A model generated the notes under the pieces. It was not told where the DNA came from. It did not search any database and saw only the letters and a program-made list of their open reading frames with translations. A program made the position numbers and the translations under genes. From assembly GCA_903863015.1 (NCBI GenBank), contig CAIPAI010000018.1:35799-99798 (forward strand): a stretch of DNA of 64,000 nt. Reading direction: 5' to 3'. The stretch comes from an uncultured Actinomycetes bacterium (GTDB lineage Bacteria > Actinomycetota > Actinomycetes > Nanopelagicales > Nanopelagicaceae). Shown piece after piece: positions 1 to 10,318 of this stretch (position 1 is the first letter of the stretch; every line of letters starts with the position of its first letter).

Positions 1-2
1 GT

Positions 3-1049
3 CCTGATTTATCTAGCATTTCCAATGCTTTAAAGGATTGCGAGTGGATCATCCATGCAAGCACACAAGACCTTGCATGCTTGCGAGAAGTGGGCATCTC
101 CCCCACATCACTCTTCGACACTGAACTTGGAGCACGCATCGCCGGTTTCGAGAGAGTGGGACTTGGTGCGCTCATTGAACTTTTACTCCACCGATCACTT
201 GCCAAGGAACACAGCGCGGTCGATTGGTCGACGCGTCCACTTCCTGAGCCGTGGCTCAACTATGCAGCGCTTGACGTAGAACTCTTAGTTGAATTGCGCA
301 ACGAGGTGGAATCAGTATTGCGAGAGAGCGGAAAACTTGAGTGGGCGAAGGAGGAATTCGCATCGGTACTTGCTGCTCCGCCGTCACCACCACGTGAAGA
401 ACCTTGGCGACGCACTTCCGGTTTACACCAGGTAAAGAAACGGCGAGCACTCGCCATCGTCAAATTACTTTGGATCGAACGTGACGGTATTGCGCAATCG
501 CGCGACATCGCCCCTGGTCGAATTCTCCCCGATAGTGCAATTGTGGCGGCGGCATTAAATCCGCCGACGAATTCAGCAGGGTTGATGGCAATACGAGCCT
601 TCCACGGACGCGGAGCCGAAAAGTACTTGCGAAATTGGTGGAGCGCTATCGAGCGAGCACTTGCCATTCCCGAAGATGATTTACCTGAACTTTCCAAGAA
701 GAGTGACGGCCCGCCGCCACCTAAAGTGTGGATCGTTCGAAATCCATTGGCGCACGCACGTCTCTCGCACGCCCGCGCCGCCATGAAATCGATCTCCGAA
801 GAGTGGTCTGTTCCGATCGAGAATCTGCTGACGCCCGATACCTTGCGTCGCCTCTGCTGGGATCCGCCGATCGACATAGCGCCATGGCTCTCGGCTCGAG
901 GCGCACGACATTGGCAGATCTCCCTCCTGGAAGGAGCTCTCCACGAGGCGTTGCTCGCCACCGAACCGCTCCCGGAACCTGAGCAGGATCCTGAACCGGT
1001 TCCTGAGCCGGAGCCTGCTCTCGAGCCGATATCTGAGCCAACTCCATGA
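3..1049 (+). CDS. Ribonuclease D-like 3'-5' exonuclease with HRDC domain (5' end outside window)
   Basis: The reading frame is open from the window edge, so the N-terminus with the first exonuclease motif is missing and 348 residues are visible. The remaining DEDDy exonuclease motifs are present: a WIIHASTQDL segment (second motif) and YAALD at about 261-275 (third motif, Tyr and Asp). An HRDC nucleic-acid-binding domain follows, at roughly 435-650. The family trims structured RNA 3' ends. The last ~28 residues are a Pro/Glu tail (repeated PEP and EPEP units) that I would not expect in the core family. In mycobacteria the equivalent gene (Rv2681) neighbours dxs, and dxs also lies nearby here. 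Confidence 0.85.
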   Translation, partial: PDLSSISNALKDCEWIIHASTQDLACLREVGISPTSLFDTELGARIAGFERVGLGALIELLLHRSLAKEHSAVDWSTRPLPEPWLNYAALDVELLVELRNEVESVLRESGKLEWAKEEFASVLAAPPSPPREEPWRRTSGLHQVKKRRALAIVKLLWIERDGIAQSRDIAPGRILPDSAIVAAALNPPTNSAGLMAIRAFHGRGAEKYLRNWWSAIERALAIPEDDLPELSKKSDGPPPPKVWIVRNPLAHARLSHARAAMKSISEEWSVPIENLLTPDTLRRLCWDPPIDIAPWLSARGARHWQISLLEGALHEALLATEPLPEPEQDPEPVPEPEPALEPISEPTP

Positions 1050-1108
1050 GGCTCACCTTCAATAATTGAATTACGCAACACTTAAGTTGCGATAATGAAG
1101 AGCCCTCA

Positions 1109-1127
1109 GTAGGTTAGGCATACCTAA
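1109..1127 (+). promoter_or_regulatory. IdeR/DtxR-type iron box
   Basis: The 19 bases GTAGGTTAGGCATACCTAA match the IdeR/DtxR consensus TTAGGTTAGGCTAACCTAA at 16 of 19 positions and form an interrupted palindrome. The site lies 39 nt before the FTR1 start, just after a possible -10 GATAAT (1091-1096) with a possible -35 TTGAAT (1066-1071, 19-bp spacer). Iron-loaded repressor bound here should block transcription of the permease. Confidence 0.75.
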
Positions 1128-1165
1128 GTACCGCACCCGAGTAATGAGACCTAGAAAGCGCAGCC

Positions 1166-1978
1166 ATGCTCTCCACTTTGATGATCGCCCTCCGCGAGGG
1201 CCTCGAAGCCTCACTCGTCATTGGAATCTTGCTTAGCGCACTCAATAAATCAGGTCGACGAGCCGATTTCTCCAAGATATTTCTCGGCGCTGGACTAGCA
1301 ATCTTTGCCAGCCTGGCTTTTGCAGGATTACTCACCTCCACATCACAGACTCTTTCTAGTACTGCAGAAGAACTCTTCGCGGGCACGACTTCCATCATCG
1401 CGGTGGGACTCGTTACTTGGATGGTCTTTTGGATGAAGAAAACCGCTCGCACTATGCGCTCTGATCTCTCTCACAAATTAGCGCTCGCCATCAGCGCTCC
1501 CGCCTTGATCGCCGTAGCGTTCTTCGCCGTCATACGAGAGGGAATTGAAACATCACTCTTCGTTTTCGCTACCACAAAATCAATCAATTCCACCTTTGCG
1601 CCCACCTTGGGCCTCATCGTCGGCTTTGGCATTGCAATCGCTCTTGGAGTAGCCATCTACCGCCAGAGCTTCAAGATTGATCTTGCAAAATTCTTCAACA
1701 TCACCAGCATCGCGTTGGTCATCATCGCCGCCGGTGTCCTTGCTTATGGCGTAGGCGACCTAGAAGACGCTTTCGGCGGAGCTACCAACGCCGCCTTCGA
1801 CTTCACCGCACAACTCGGCGCAGACTCGATTGGGGCCCACCTCATCGCCGGCTTCCTGGGCCTCACGCCATCCATGACGTGGCTCCAGGTAGTTATCTGG
1901 GTTGCCTTTATCGGGGTCACTTTGACCCTGTTGCGCCAACCTGCACGCTCTGATGCGCGCGCCCGTCTGGTGGCTTAA
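1166..1978 (+). CDS. FTR1-family high-affinity iron permease
   Basis: This is an inner-membrane iron transporter of 270 residues. The two REGxE signatures that define the FTR1/EfeU family are present: REGLE at residues 10-14 and REGIE near residue 125. They sit in hydrophobic helices that fit the usual seven-helix topology. In EfeUOB systems a periplasmic EfeO and a haem peroxidase EfeB accompany EfeU, but neither is next to it here, so the permease may act alone or with partners elsewhere. The IdeR-like box upstream predicts induction under iron starvation. The next gene starts 47 bp downstream. Confidence 0.9.
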   Translation: MLSTLMIALREGLEASLVIGILLSALNKSGRRADFSKIFLGAGLAIFASLAFAGLLTSTSQTLSSTAEELFAGTTSIIAVGLVTWMVFWMKKTARTMRSDLSHKLALAISAPALIAVAFFAVIREGIETSLFVFATTKSINSTFAPTLGLIVGFGIAIALGVAIYRQSFKIDLAKFFNITSIALVIIAAGVLAYGVGDLEDAFGGATNAAFDFTAQLGADSIGAHLIAGFLGLTPSMTWLQVVIWVAFIGVTLTLLRQPARSDARARLVA

Positions 1979-2025
1979 GTTACTGACGAGTAACCTGGGG
2001 CTATCACCGCTATACAGGAGAACAT

Positions 2026-3222
2026 ATGAGCAAGCAGCCGCAGGATGTATACCTCGTAGATGCCGTCCGCACCCCCTTTGGCAAGGCCGGAAGCCTTTAC
2101 TCCGAAACCCGAGCCGACGACCTCGTGGTGCGCGCTATCCGCGGATTGCTCGATCGCAACCCGAATCTGCCGCACGAGCGCATTGACGAAGTTGCCATCG
2201 CAGCGGCGACTCAAACCGGGGACCAAGGGCTCACCATTGGACGCACGGCAGCGCTACTCGCAGGTTTACCCCTCAGCGTTCCCGGCTACGCCATCGACCG
2301 CATGTGCGCCGGCGCACTGACCGCTGTCACCACAGCAGCAAGTGCTATCGGTTTTGGCGCTATTGATATTGCGATTGCCGGCGGTGTTGAACATATGGGT
2401 CGCCATCCCATGGGAGAAGGCGCTGATCCCAATCCACGCTTCTTAGCCGAAAACATTGTTCAACAAGATGCACTGATCATGGGAGCAACTGCTGAGAATT
2501 TGCACGATCGTCTCCCCCATCTCACAAAGGAGCGCACGAATGCTTTTGCGGTGGGAAGCCAAGATAAAACCGCCAAGGCATATGCAAACAATCAGATTCA
2601 GCCTGATCTCATTCCGGTAGCGGTTCGCCATGCAGAACTGGGATGGACACTAGCGATGGTCGATGAACCACCACGTCCAGGAACGACAATCGAGGCACTC
2701 AACGCTTTGAAAACTCCTTTCCGCGCCAATGGTCGTGTCAGTGCCGGTAACGCTGCCGGTCTCAACGATGGCGCCACCGCAGCTCTACTTGCCTCTGGTG
2801 CAGTTGCAGACGAACTAGGGCTTACCAAGAAGGCAAAACTCATTACCTTCGCATTCGCTGGAGTAGAACCAGAAGTCATGGGTTATGGACCAGTGCCGGC
2901 AACTGAGAAAGCACTGAAGAAGGCCGGCCTACAAATCTCCGATATTGGTCTCTTTGAAGTGAATGAAGCATTCGCTATCCAAGTGCTTGCATTCCTCGAT
3001 TACTTCGGAATCGCTGACGATGATGCTCGTGTCAATCAATTTGGTGGCGCAATTGCTGTGGGTCATCCACTCGCCTCCTCGGGAGTGCGCCTTATGGCAA
3101 ACCTTGCTCGCGGTTTTGAAAACGATCACTCCGTTCGGTACGGAATCACCACAATGTGTATTGGCCTAGGTATGGGCGCCACCGTTATCTGGGAGAACCC
3201 AGCTTGGGAAGGAAAGAAATGA
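2026..3222 (+). CDS. fadA: Acetyl-CoA acyltransferase (3-ketoacyl-CoA thiolase)
   Basis: This 398-residue thiolase catalyses the last, thiolytic step of fatty-acid beta-oxidation. The nucleophilic cysteine is Cys94 in RMCAGALTAV. The C-terminal catalytic motifs GHPLASSG (His) and MCIGLGMG (Cys) are both intact, and the NEAFA motif is present. The ATG is preceded by AGGAGA at a good distance. The stop codon overlaps the start of the multifunctional FadB-type protein (ATGA), so the two beta-oxidation subunits are translationally coupled. Confidence 0.93.
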   Translation: MSKQPQDVYLVDAVRTPFGKAGSLYSETRADDLVVRAIRGLLDRNPNLPHERIDEVAIAAATQTGDQGLTIGRTAALLAGLPLSVPGYAIDRMCAGALTAVTTAASAIGFGAIDIAIAGGVEHMGRHPMGEGADPNPRFLAENIVQQDALIMGATAENLHDRLPHLTKERTNAFAVGSQDKTAKAYANNQIQPDLIPVAVRHAELGWTLAMVDEPPRPGTTIEALNALKTPFRANGRVSAGNAAGLNDGATAALLASGAVADELGLTKKAKLITFAFAGVEPEVMGYGPVPATEKALKKAGLQISDIGLFEVNEAFAIQVLAFLDYFGIADDDARVNQFGGAIAVGHPLASSGVRLMANLARGFENDHSVRYGITTMCIGLGMGATVIWENPAWEGKK

Positions 3223-5330
3223 GCACCATCGAAATGCCAGTCGGGGCGCCAGAAGAGGTAGTCACACACGCTCTTCGCCGCGACCTTGATCTCCCACCAT
3301 TCGGAACTCCCGGGAAATTAGCCATCATCACCTTGGATAACGGATTGGATTACACGCGCCCCAATACTTTCGGCGCGCAAGGACTTGCCGAATTAGGCAA
3401 AGTGCTCGATGAAGCAAAGGCCGATGCTGGCGTAGTAGGCGTTGCAATCACCGGCAAACCGTACATTCTCGCCGCAGGCGCAGATCTATCGGCAGTTTCT
3501 TTCGTCACGGAAAAAGCGCAAGCATCCGCTATTTCCCAACTCGGTCATGACGTCTTTCGCAAGCTTGGCGAACTTGGCAAACCCACCTTCACTTTTATTA
3601 ACGGCTTAGCCCTGGGTGGCGGACTGGAAGTAGCGCTTCATTCGGATTACCGAACGATCGCCAAGAGTGCCACCATCGGACTTCCCGAAGTTTTCCTCGG
3701 ACTCGTACCAGGATGGGGCGGATCACAACTACTCCCCCGTTTGATCGGACCTGAGAAGGCTGTACAAGTGATCATCTTGAATGCGCTCAACAACAATAAA
3801 ATGCTGAGCGCTCCAGAAGCATCCGAAGCCGGAGTCGCAGACGCACTTCTCGCTCCAGCTGACTTCCTTGAAAAGTCGGTTGAGTTTGCGGCCGAAGTTA
3901 TTTCGGGACGCAAAAAGATCACGCGCACCGATCACACGAAAGATGCAGCTCCTTGGGATGCTGCCATCGCCGTAGGCAAAGCGGCTGCTGCCAAAAAGTA
4001 CATTGGCGCAGATATCGCCGCCCCGCGAAAGGCACTTGAGTTGATCGCGCTCTCGCGTACCGCTTCTCGCGATGAAGGCTTTGCAGCTGAAGACCGCGCG
4101 TTGACTGACCTCATCATGACCAATGAGTTGCGGGCATCTATTTATTCATTCAACTTGATACAGAAGATGGGCAAGAAGGTACAGGGCGCACCCAAATCTT
4201 CACTGGCTCGTAAAGTAACGAAGGTAGGTGTGGTTGGCGCCGGATTGATGGCCAGCCAATTAGCTCTCCTCTTTGTGCGACGCATGAAGGTGCCTGTGAT
4301 CATGTCGGATATTGATCAAGAGCGCGTAGATAAAGGTGTGGCATACGTACACGCCGAAATCGCCAAGCTTGTTGCTAAGGGTCGCCTCAGCGAGCCTGCT
4401 GCAAACCGACTCACTGGATTAGTCACGGGTACTGTCGACAAGAACGTCTATGCCACATGCGACTTTGTCATTGAAGCCGTCTTCGAAGAAATGGGAGTGA
4501 AGCAGAAACTTTTCTCCGAGCTGGAAGAAATCATCACTCCCGAGTGCATTCTGGCTACCAACACTTCTTCTCTCTCAGTGGAGGGTATGTCAAAACACCT
4601 GAAACACCCAGAGCGCGTAGTCGGATTCCACTTCTTTAATCCAGTCGGCCTCATGCCATTGCTCGAAGTGGCGCGAACCCCCCATACGACTGACGAAGCT
4701 ACGGCCACTGCTATAGCCGTCGGTAAAGAACTCAAGAAGACCATGGTCATCACTAAAGACGCTCCAGCCTTTGTGGTGAATCGCCTCCTCACACGTTTCT
4801 GGGGAGAAGTCACCGACGCCGCTGATGAAGGAACGCCATTTGAGATCGCAGACACTGCAATCTCTCCGCTCGGTCTGCCAATGACACCATTCACACTCTT
4901 TGGCTTAGTAGGCCCCGCTGTCGCGCTCCACGTATCGCAAACCCTGCACGACACCCTCGGTCCACGCTTCACCGTGAGTGAAAACATGAAATCAATCGTG
5001 GCAGCTGGCGTACGTACCTTCTACATCAAGAACGAAGCCGGGAAGATCGTGCCAAACCCCGAAGCTTTTGCATTGATGAAACAAGGATCATCGCCTTCGA
5101 CGGCTGACCAGGTACGTGTTCGCGCCCTTACCGCAATTGCGCAAGAGGCGCGCATGATGCTTGATGAAGAAGTCGTCGCGACTCCACAAGAGATCGATCT
5201 CTGCATGATGATGGGCGCAGGTTGGCCTCTACATACGGGTGGAATCTTGCCTTACTTAGATGAGAGTGGAATTAGCGAGGCTGCGACTGGCCGGAGATTC
5301 CATCCCAAGGGAGTGGCGAGTCTTCCGTAA
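3219..5330 (+). CDS. fadB: Multifunctional fatty-acid oxidation protein (enoyl-CoA hydratase / 3-hydroxyacyl-CoA dehydrogenase)
   Basis: This 703-residue fusion performs the hydration and NAD-dependent oxidation steps of beta-oxidation. The N-terminal crotonase domain (about residues 20-220) has the oxyanion-hole region [11 protein letters not shown] and [14 protein letters not shown] Rossmann dehydrogenase domain begins near residue 345 with [16 protein letters not shown] and continues with [16 protein letters not shown]. Two 3-hydroxyacyl-CoA dehydrogenase C-terminal regions follow. The frame stays open upstream to 3156, but the ATG at 3219 is preferred because it overlaps the fadA stop and follows GGAAAG. 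The 3' end runs 59 bp into the converging dxs gene. Confidence 0.92.
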   Translation: MSTIEMPVGAPEEVVTHALRRDLDLPPFGTPGKLAIITLDNGLDYTRPNTFGAQGLAELGKVLDEAKADAGVVGVAITGKPYILAAGADLSAVSFVTEKAQASAISQLGHDVFRKLGELGKPTFTFINGLALGGGLEVALHSDYRTIAKSATIGLPEVFLGLVPGWGGSQLLPRLIGPEKAVQVIILNALNNNKMLSAPEASEAGVADALLAPADFLEKSVEFAAEVISGRKKITRTDHTKDAAPWDAAIAVGKAAAAKKYIGADIAAPRKALELIALSRTASRDEGFAAEDRALTDLIMTNELRASIYSFNLIQKMGKKVQGAPKSSLARKVTKVGVVGAGLMASQLALLFVRRMKVPVIMSDIDQERVDKGVAYVHAEIAKLVAKGRLSEPAANRLTGLVTGTVDKNVYATCDFVIEAVFEEMGVKQKLFSELEEIITPECILATNTSSLSVEGMSKHLKHPERVVGFHFFNPVGLMPLLEVARTPHTTDEATATAIAVGKELKKTMVITKDAPAFVVNRLLTRFWGEVTDAADEGTPFEIADTAISPLGLPMTPFTLFGLVGPAVALHVSQTLHDTLGPRFTVSENMKSIVAAGVRTFYIKNEAGKIVPNPEAFALMKQGSSPSTADQVRVRALTAIAQEARMMLDEEVVATPQEIDLCMMMGAGWPLHTGGILPYLDESGISEAATGRRFHPKGVASLP

Positions 5331-7188
5331 CTTTCCACCAGTGGCGTAATTGCTTGAGCACTCCTGGTGTGTCGAGTTCAATCTCGGAAAGTATTTCGGC
5401 GCGCTTGCCGTGCTCGAAAAATACACTGGGTACGGCAAGCGAATACACAGGTGTGTTAACGCCGCGTGCAGCCAATTCGGTGCGTAAGGCGGCGCCGATT
5501 CCTCCGGTAACAACGCCGTCTTCAAGCACGTAGACAACTCGATAATCCTGCACCATAGAAAGCAATTGTTCAGGTAGCGGCTTAACCCAACGCGGGTCAA
5601 CCACGGTGATCCCAATTTCACTTGCTTCCTTAGCAGCGATGACACCTGTGTGCGCAAACGAGCCAATAGCTACCAGGAGAGCATCTCGACTCGCACTGCG
5701 GTAGAGAATGTCTACGCCACCAAGGCGCTCCACTGCTGGCAAATCAGCAGGCACTCCCCCTTTAGAAAAGCGGATGAGGGTGGGCGCATCAGAGATTGCT
5801 AGCGCCTCTCGCAACTCCTCACGAAGCGTTGAAGCATCTCGCGGCGCGGCTACCGCGAGACGAGGAACGATGCCTGTTAATGCAAGATCCCAGATCCCGT
5901 TGTGGCTAGCGCCGTCATCCCCGGTAACCCCTGCACGATCTAGAACAAAGGTGACTCCTGCGTTGTGTAACGCAACGTCCATGATGAGTTGATCGAAGGC
6001 CCGATTCAGGAATGTTGAGTAAACAGCCACGACCGGATGCAATCCAGCAAAAGCCATTCCTGCAGCCGATGTCGCCGCATGTTGTTCTGCGATACCCACA
6101 TCAAAAGTACGTCGTGGAAACTGTGCCTGAAACTTATCTAAGCCCGTAGGACCGAGCATGGCAGCAGTTATTGCGACAACATCAGCTCTTTCATTACCTA
6201 GCTTCACAAGTTCGTCAGAAAAAACTGAAGTCCAGGAAAGTGGCGCACTCTTTAAGGGGATGCCAGTTTCTGGATCAACGACACCGACGGCATGGAACTT
6301 TTCCAATTCGTCGTTGATCGCCGGAAGATGCCCTCGCCCCTTCTCGGTAATCACATGTACCAGGACGGGACGCCCAAAATTCTTGGCCAGAGAGAGCGCG
6401 TGCTCAACCGCCGCAATGTCGTGACCATCGACGGGCCCCAAATACTTCAAGCCGAGATCTTCGAACATGCCCTGCGGCGCGACAATATCTTTGAGCCCCT
6501 TCTTAAGCCCATGCAGAGTCTCGTAGATAGGGCTTCCCACAACTGGAGTGCGTGAAAGCACGTTCTTTCCCCAATCGAGAAAACGCTCATAACCCTTCGT
6601 CGCCCGCAAAGTAGATAGATAAGTTGCCACACCACCGACAGTGGGCGCATAGGAGCGCTCGTTATCGTTCACCACAATTACCAGTGGAAGATCAGATGAC
6701 GAGGCGATGTTATTCAACGCCTCCCATGCCATGCCTCCGGTGAGAGAGCCATCCCCCACCACCGCAACCACATGTCGATCGCTGACTCCGCGGATCTTAT
6801 GTGCCTTAGCAATACCGTCGGCCCAAGAGAGCGCAGTTGAAGCATGGGAATTTTCGATCACATCATGAGCGCTCTCTGAACGGCTGGGGTATCCGGAAGC
6901 ACCTCCCCGCTGCCGAAGAAGGTCGAAACCGTCTGCACGTCCGGTCAGAATTTTGTGAACATACGATTGATGGCCGGTATCAAAGAGCACGGTGTCTCGC
7001 GGCGAGTCAAAGATCCGATGGATGGCGATAGTAAGTTCAACAACGCCCAAGTTGGGGCCAAGATGCCCACCGCTCTTACTGACCGAAGCAATCAGGAAAG
7101 CACGAATCTCACTTGCGAGCCGATTACTCTCATCGAAATCTAACGACCGGAGTGTGCGCAGACCATCTGGCGCCTTCAGGGCAGCCAT
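5272..7188 (-). CDS. dxs: 1-deoxy-D-xylulose-5-phosphate synthase
   Basis: Dxs condenses pyruvate and glyceraldehyde 3-phosphate, using thiamine diphosphate, in the first step of the MEP isoprenoid pathway. That pathway feeds the carotenoid genes later in the window. Visible motifs are the substrate loop [11 protein letters not shown], the thiamine-diphosphate site [16 protein letters not shown], and the transketolase C-domain with [13 protein letters not shown] chose the ATG at 7188 (638 residues) because it has GGAG 8 nt upstream and matches the usual family start. An in-frame ATG at 7215 would add nine residues but has no ribosome-binding site. The C-terminal codons overlap the converging fadB by 59 bp. 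Confidence 0.93.
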   Translation of the reverse strand: MAALKAPDGLRTLRSLDFDESNRLASEIRAFLIASVSKSGGHLGPNLGVVELTIAIHRIFDSPRDTVLFDTGHQSYVHKILTGRADGFDLLRQRGGASGYPSRSESAHDVIENSHASTALSWADGIAKAHKIRGVSDRHVVAVVGDGSLTGGMAWEALNNIASSSDLPLVIVVNDNERSYAPTVGGVATYLSTLRATKGYERFLDWGKNVLSRTPVVGSPIYETLHGLKKGLKDIVAPQGMFEDLGLKYLGPVDGHDIAAVEHALSLAKNFGRPVLVHVITEKGRGHLPAINDELEKFHAVGVVDPETGIPLKSAPLSWTSVFSDELVKLGNERADVVAITAAMLGPTGLDKFQAQFPRRTFDVGIAEQHAATSAAGMAFAGLHPVVAVYSTFLNRAFDQLIMDVALHNAGVTFVLDRAGVTGDDGASHNGIWDLALTGIVPRLAVAAPRDASTLREELREALAISDAPTLIRFSKGGVPADLPAVERLGGVDILYRSASRDALLVAIGSFAHTGVIAAKEASEIGITVVDPRWVKPLPEQLLSMVQDYRVVYVLEDGVVTGGIGAALRTELAARGVNTPVYSLAVPSVFFEHGKRAEILSEIELDTPGVLKQLRHWWKVTEDSPLPWDGISGQSQPR

Positions 7189-7224
7189 GATCTCAGCTCC
7201 ACTTCTCCCGCTCATAGACCCAGT

Positions 7225-7590
7225 CTAAGCGCCTGGAAGAAGTAAGGCGCGCTCGAGGGCCTCCAGAACCAAGGTGACCTCGCGCTCACGAGAGACAAAA
7301 TGTGCCCCTTCGCGCTCGAGCATGGAGATCGCCTCCTCGATGGCTGGAGGTGGCATGAACGCCTTCTCTTCCACTCGTACGCGCGACCAAGCCGCACGCG
7401 CCTGCGCGAGAGATCCTTGGATGGAAGCTAATGCCAACCGGGCCAAAAGCACCGGATACTTACGAAGAACCGCGTGCGTGCGGTACTCGCCAGGCAGCAG
7501 ATCGAGCAACCACTTGGTCGCCTCTTCAATCCACTCATCGCTTCCAGGCGCCCTTAAATCAGCCGGCCAGCCAGGTGGTGCACCGCGCAT
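7225..7590 (-). CDS. Conserved actinobacterial protein of unknown function
   Basis: This is a 121-residue, mostly helical, soluble protein without a signal peptide or a motif I can assign. Recognisable elements are HAVLRKYPVLLARLALASIQG in the middle and a helical C-terminus with EREVTLVLEALERALL. I recall similar proteins beside dxs or aconitase in other Actinobacteria, but no function. ATG at 7590 follows GAAGAGG closely. A TTG one codon upstream is less likely. The gene lies between acnA (23 bp away) and dxs and is probably cotranscribed with them. Confidence 0.7.
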   Translation of the reverse strand: MRGAPPGWPADLRAPGSDEWIEEATKWLLDLLPGEYRTHAVLRKYPVLLARLALASIQGSLAQARAAWSRVRVEEKAFMPPPAIEEAISMLEREGAHFVSREREVTLVLEALERALLLPGA

Positions 7591-7613
7591 CAAACCTCTT
7601 CCCGATCAGGCGA

Positions 7614-10265
7614 TTAGCTGAGGAGCGAGCGCAAAACGTACTGCATGATCCCGCCATGGCGATAGTAATCGGCTTCACCGGGGGTATCGATGCGGACGCG
7701 AGCTGTGAAACTCAAAGAACCAGCCTGGACGGTCACCTCGCGCGGCACCCCACCATCATTTAAGGCAGCGATGCCGATGATGTTGAAGCTCTCCTCACCG
7801 GTCAGCCCTAAACTCGCAGCGTTTTCGCCATCTTTGAATTGCAGTGGGAGCACTCCCATGCCAATCAAGTTAGAGCGGTGAATGCGCTCGAAGGACTCTG
7901 CGATAACAGCGCGAACTCCGAGGAGCGCAGTGCCTTTCGCGGCCCAGTCGCGTGACGATCCAGAGCCATACTCTTTGCCAGCAAGAATCATGAGCGGAAC
8001 CCCGGCGGCTTGGTATTCAACCGACGCGTCATAAATGGTTGATTGCACGCCACCTTGGAGGAAGTTACGAGTGAATCCGCCTTCGACTCCGTCAAGGAGT
8101 TGGTTCTTGAGTCGAATGTTTGCGAAGGTACCGCGAATCATGACTTCGTGATTTCCACGACGAGAGCCGTATGAGTTGAAATCTGTGCGGGCAACTCCGT
8201 GCTCGGCAAGGTACTTGCCCGCAGGCGAGTCTGCCTTGATCGAACCTGCGGGAGAAATGTGGTCGGTAGTTACCGAGTCACCCAAAATCGCAAGCACACG
8301 TGCGTTTGAAATCTCTGTGACCGGAACTGGATTGCGAGGCATACCTTCGAAGTACGGGGGCTTGCGCACGTAGGTGGACTTGGCATCCCACTCGAAAGTG
8401 GCACCTACGGGAGTTGCCAGCGATTGCCAACGATGATCGCCATCGAAGACGCCCGCATAATCCTTAGTGAACATCTCTGACGAGAGTGCACGATCGATAG
8501 TTTCTTGAATCTCTTGTGGGGATGGCCAGATGTCGCGCAGAAATACTGGAATATCTCCATCGTGGCCCAATGGGTCCGTCTCGAAATCAAAATCCATCGT
8601 TCCTGCGATCGCGTAAGCAACAACCAACGGAGGTGAAGCAAGGTAATTCATCTTCACGTCTGGATTGATGCGTCCTTCAAAGTTGCGATTGCCGGAAAGC
8701 ACTGCCGCTACAGCTAGATCATTGGCATTGACCGCGGCGCTCACAGCCTCGGGAAGTGGCCCGGAGTTTCCGATGCAGGTCACGCATCCGTAGCCCACCA
8801 AGTTAAAGCCGAGTTTCTCCATATATGGCAGGAGGCCAGCGCGTTCGTAGTAATCCATGACGACTTTACTTCCCGGCGCCAATGTGGTCTTCACCCAAGG
8901 CTTTGAGGCGAGTCCGCGCTCAACTGCTTTCTGAGCAAGGAGTGCAGCACCCAACATCACCGAAGGATTAGATGTGTTGGTACATGAAGTGATGGATGCA
9001 ATAACTACCGCACCATTTTTGAGTTCATAGTTAGCACCCTCAACTTTTCCGGAGGAAGACTTGGTTGCATAAGTGGGAAGAACCTCAGCAAAAGCCTTCT
9101 TGGAATCCGAAAGAGAGATGCGATCTTGCGGACGCTTCGGACCAGCGATCGAAGGAACGATAGTTCCCAAATCAAGTTCAATCACACTGGAGAATCGAGG
9201 TGTAGCGCTTGGGTTATGCCAAAGCCCTTGCTTCTTGGCATAACTCTCCACCATCGCGATGTTTTCCTCGGTGCGACCAGTCAGGCGCATATATCGAAGG
9301 GTCTCTTCATCAATCGGGAAGATTGCGCAAGTGGAGCCGTACTCCGGGCTCATATTTCCGATCGTCGTGCGATTAGCCATCGGTACCGCAGAAACACCTG
9401 AGCCAAAGAACTCGACGAACTTGCCGACCACACCATGCTTGCGCAGCATCTGAGTGATCGTGAGTGCCAAGTCAGTCGCAGTTGTTCCCGCAGGCAACTC
9501 CCCTGAGAGTTTGAAGCCGACTACCGCAGGGATCAACATGGAAACCGGCTGTCCCAAGAGCGCGGCCTCAGCCTCGATCCCGCCTACTCCCCATCCGAGA
9601 ACGCCGAGTCCATTCACCATGGTGGTGTGCGAATCAGTACCCACAACTGTGTCGGGGTAGGCGCGCATAACTCCGCCCACTTCGCGCAACATGATGACGC
9701 GAGCAAGATATTCAATATTTACTTGGTGAACGATTCCGGTCCCTGGCGGTACGACACGAAACTCATCAAAAGCAGTCTGTCCCCACCGCAGGAAGCGATA
9801 GCGCTCTTGATTGCGCTCGTACTCAATATCAGTGTTCTTTTCGAATGCATCTGCAGTACCGAAGAGATCGGCAATAACGGAGTGGTCAATCACGAGTTCG
9901 GCCGGGGCAAGTGGATTGACGCGCTTAGGATCTCCACCCAACTCAGCGACAGCTTCGCGCATTGTGGCCAGGTCAACGATGCAAGGTACGCCAGTAAAAT
10001 CTTGCATGATGACACGAGCAGGAGTGAATTGAATTTCAGTATCTGGTTCAGCCGTAGGGTTCCATGCAGCGAGGGCACGAATCTGATCCGCCGTGACGTT
10101 AGCCCCGTCTTCAGTACGGAGTAAGTTCTCCACCAAAATCTTTAAGCTAAAGGGCAGATCGGCAACGCCCGGTACGGCGTTGATATCGAAGATCTCAACG
10201 CTTCGCGCACCGACTTGAAGAGTGGTCTGCGCCCCAAAGGAATTGATAGGTGACTTGCTGCTCAT
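7614..10265 (-). CDS. acnA: Aconitate hydratase A
   Basis: Aconitase isomerises citrate and isocitrate in the TCA cycle using a [4Fe-4S] cluster. The 883-residue length fits the AcnA/IRP type. Cluster cysteines are visible in [11 protein letters not shown] and [12 protein letters not shown]. The swivel domain with its [10 protein letters not shown] loop follows near the C-terminus. ATG at 10265 is chosen because AGGAG lies 8 nt upstream. The in-frame GTG at 10274 would leave only 1 nt between that element and the start. A perfect palindrome lies 20 bp upstream of the start. Confidence 0.95.
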   Translation of the reverse strand: MSSKSPINSFGAQTTLQVGARSVEIFDINAVPGVADLPFSLKILVENLLRTEDGANVTADQIRALAAWNPTAEPDTEIQFTPARVIMQDFTGVPCIVDLATMREAVAELGGDPKRVNPLAPAELVIDHSVIADLFGTADAFEKNTDIEYERNQERYRFLRWGQTAFDEFRVVPPGTGIVHQVNIEYLARVIMLREVGGVMRAYPDTVVGTDSHTTMVNGLGVLGWGVGGIEAEAALLGQPVSMLIPAVVGFKLSGELPAGTTATDLALTITQMLRKHGVVGKFVEFFGSGVSAVPMANRTTIGNMSPEYGSTCAIFPIDEETLRYMRLTGRTEENIAMVESYAKKQGLWHNPSATPRFSSVIELDLGTIVPSIAGPKRPQDRISLSDSKKAFAEVLPTYATKSSSGKVEGANYELKNGAVVIASITSCTNTSNPSVMLGAALLAQKAVERGLASKPWVKTTLAPGSKVVMDYYERAGLLPYMEKLGFNLVGYGCVTCIGNSGPLPEAVSAAVNANDLAVAAVLSGNRNFEGRINPDVKMNYLASPPLVVAYAIAGTMDFDFETDPLGHDGDIPVFLRDIWPSPQEIQETIDRALSSEMFTKDYAGVFDGDHRWQSLATPVGATFEWDAKSTYVRKPPYFEGMPRNPVPVTEISNARVLAILGDSVTTDHISPAGSIKADSPAGKYLAEHGVARTDFNSYGSRRGNHEVMIRGTFANIRLKNQLLDGVEGGFTRNFLQGGVQSTIYDASVEYQAAGVPLMILAGKEYGSGSSRDWAAKGTALLGVRAVIAESFERIHRSNLIGMGVLPLQFKDGENAASLGLTGEESFNIIGIAALNDGGVPREVTVQAGSLSFTARVRIDTPGEADYYRHGGIMQYVLRSLLS

Positions 10266-10285
10266 GTTCCACACTCCTGGCTGAT

Positions 10286-10303
10286 TATCTTGATATCAAG
10301 ATA
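10286..10303. promoter_or_regulatory. Perfect 18-bp palindrome upstream of acnA (putative operator)
   Basis: TATCTTGATATCAAGATA is identical to its reverse complement over all 18 bases. It lies in the 53-bp gap between the methyltransferase stop and the acnA start. Its position and symmetry fit the binding site of a homodimeric repressor. The TTGAT/ATCAA arms resemble winged-helix (MarR-like) operators, but the regulator is not identified. Confidence 0.7.
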
Positions 10304-10318
10304 CCTTTGGGGGCGGGG

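Noticed and set aside
260..1081. A 273-codon frame on the minus strand opposite RNase D
   Set aside because: It is an antisense shadow: low-complexity Gly/Ser runs mirror the Pro/Glu tail, and it has no family resemblance or start signal. The plus-strand frame has clear exonuclease motifs.
4448..4987. A 179-codon minus-strand frame inside fadB
   Set aside because: Its composition mirrors the codon pattern of fadB, which is intact and has strong family motifs.
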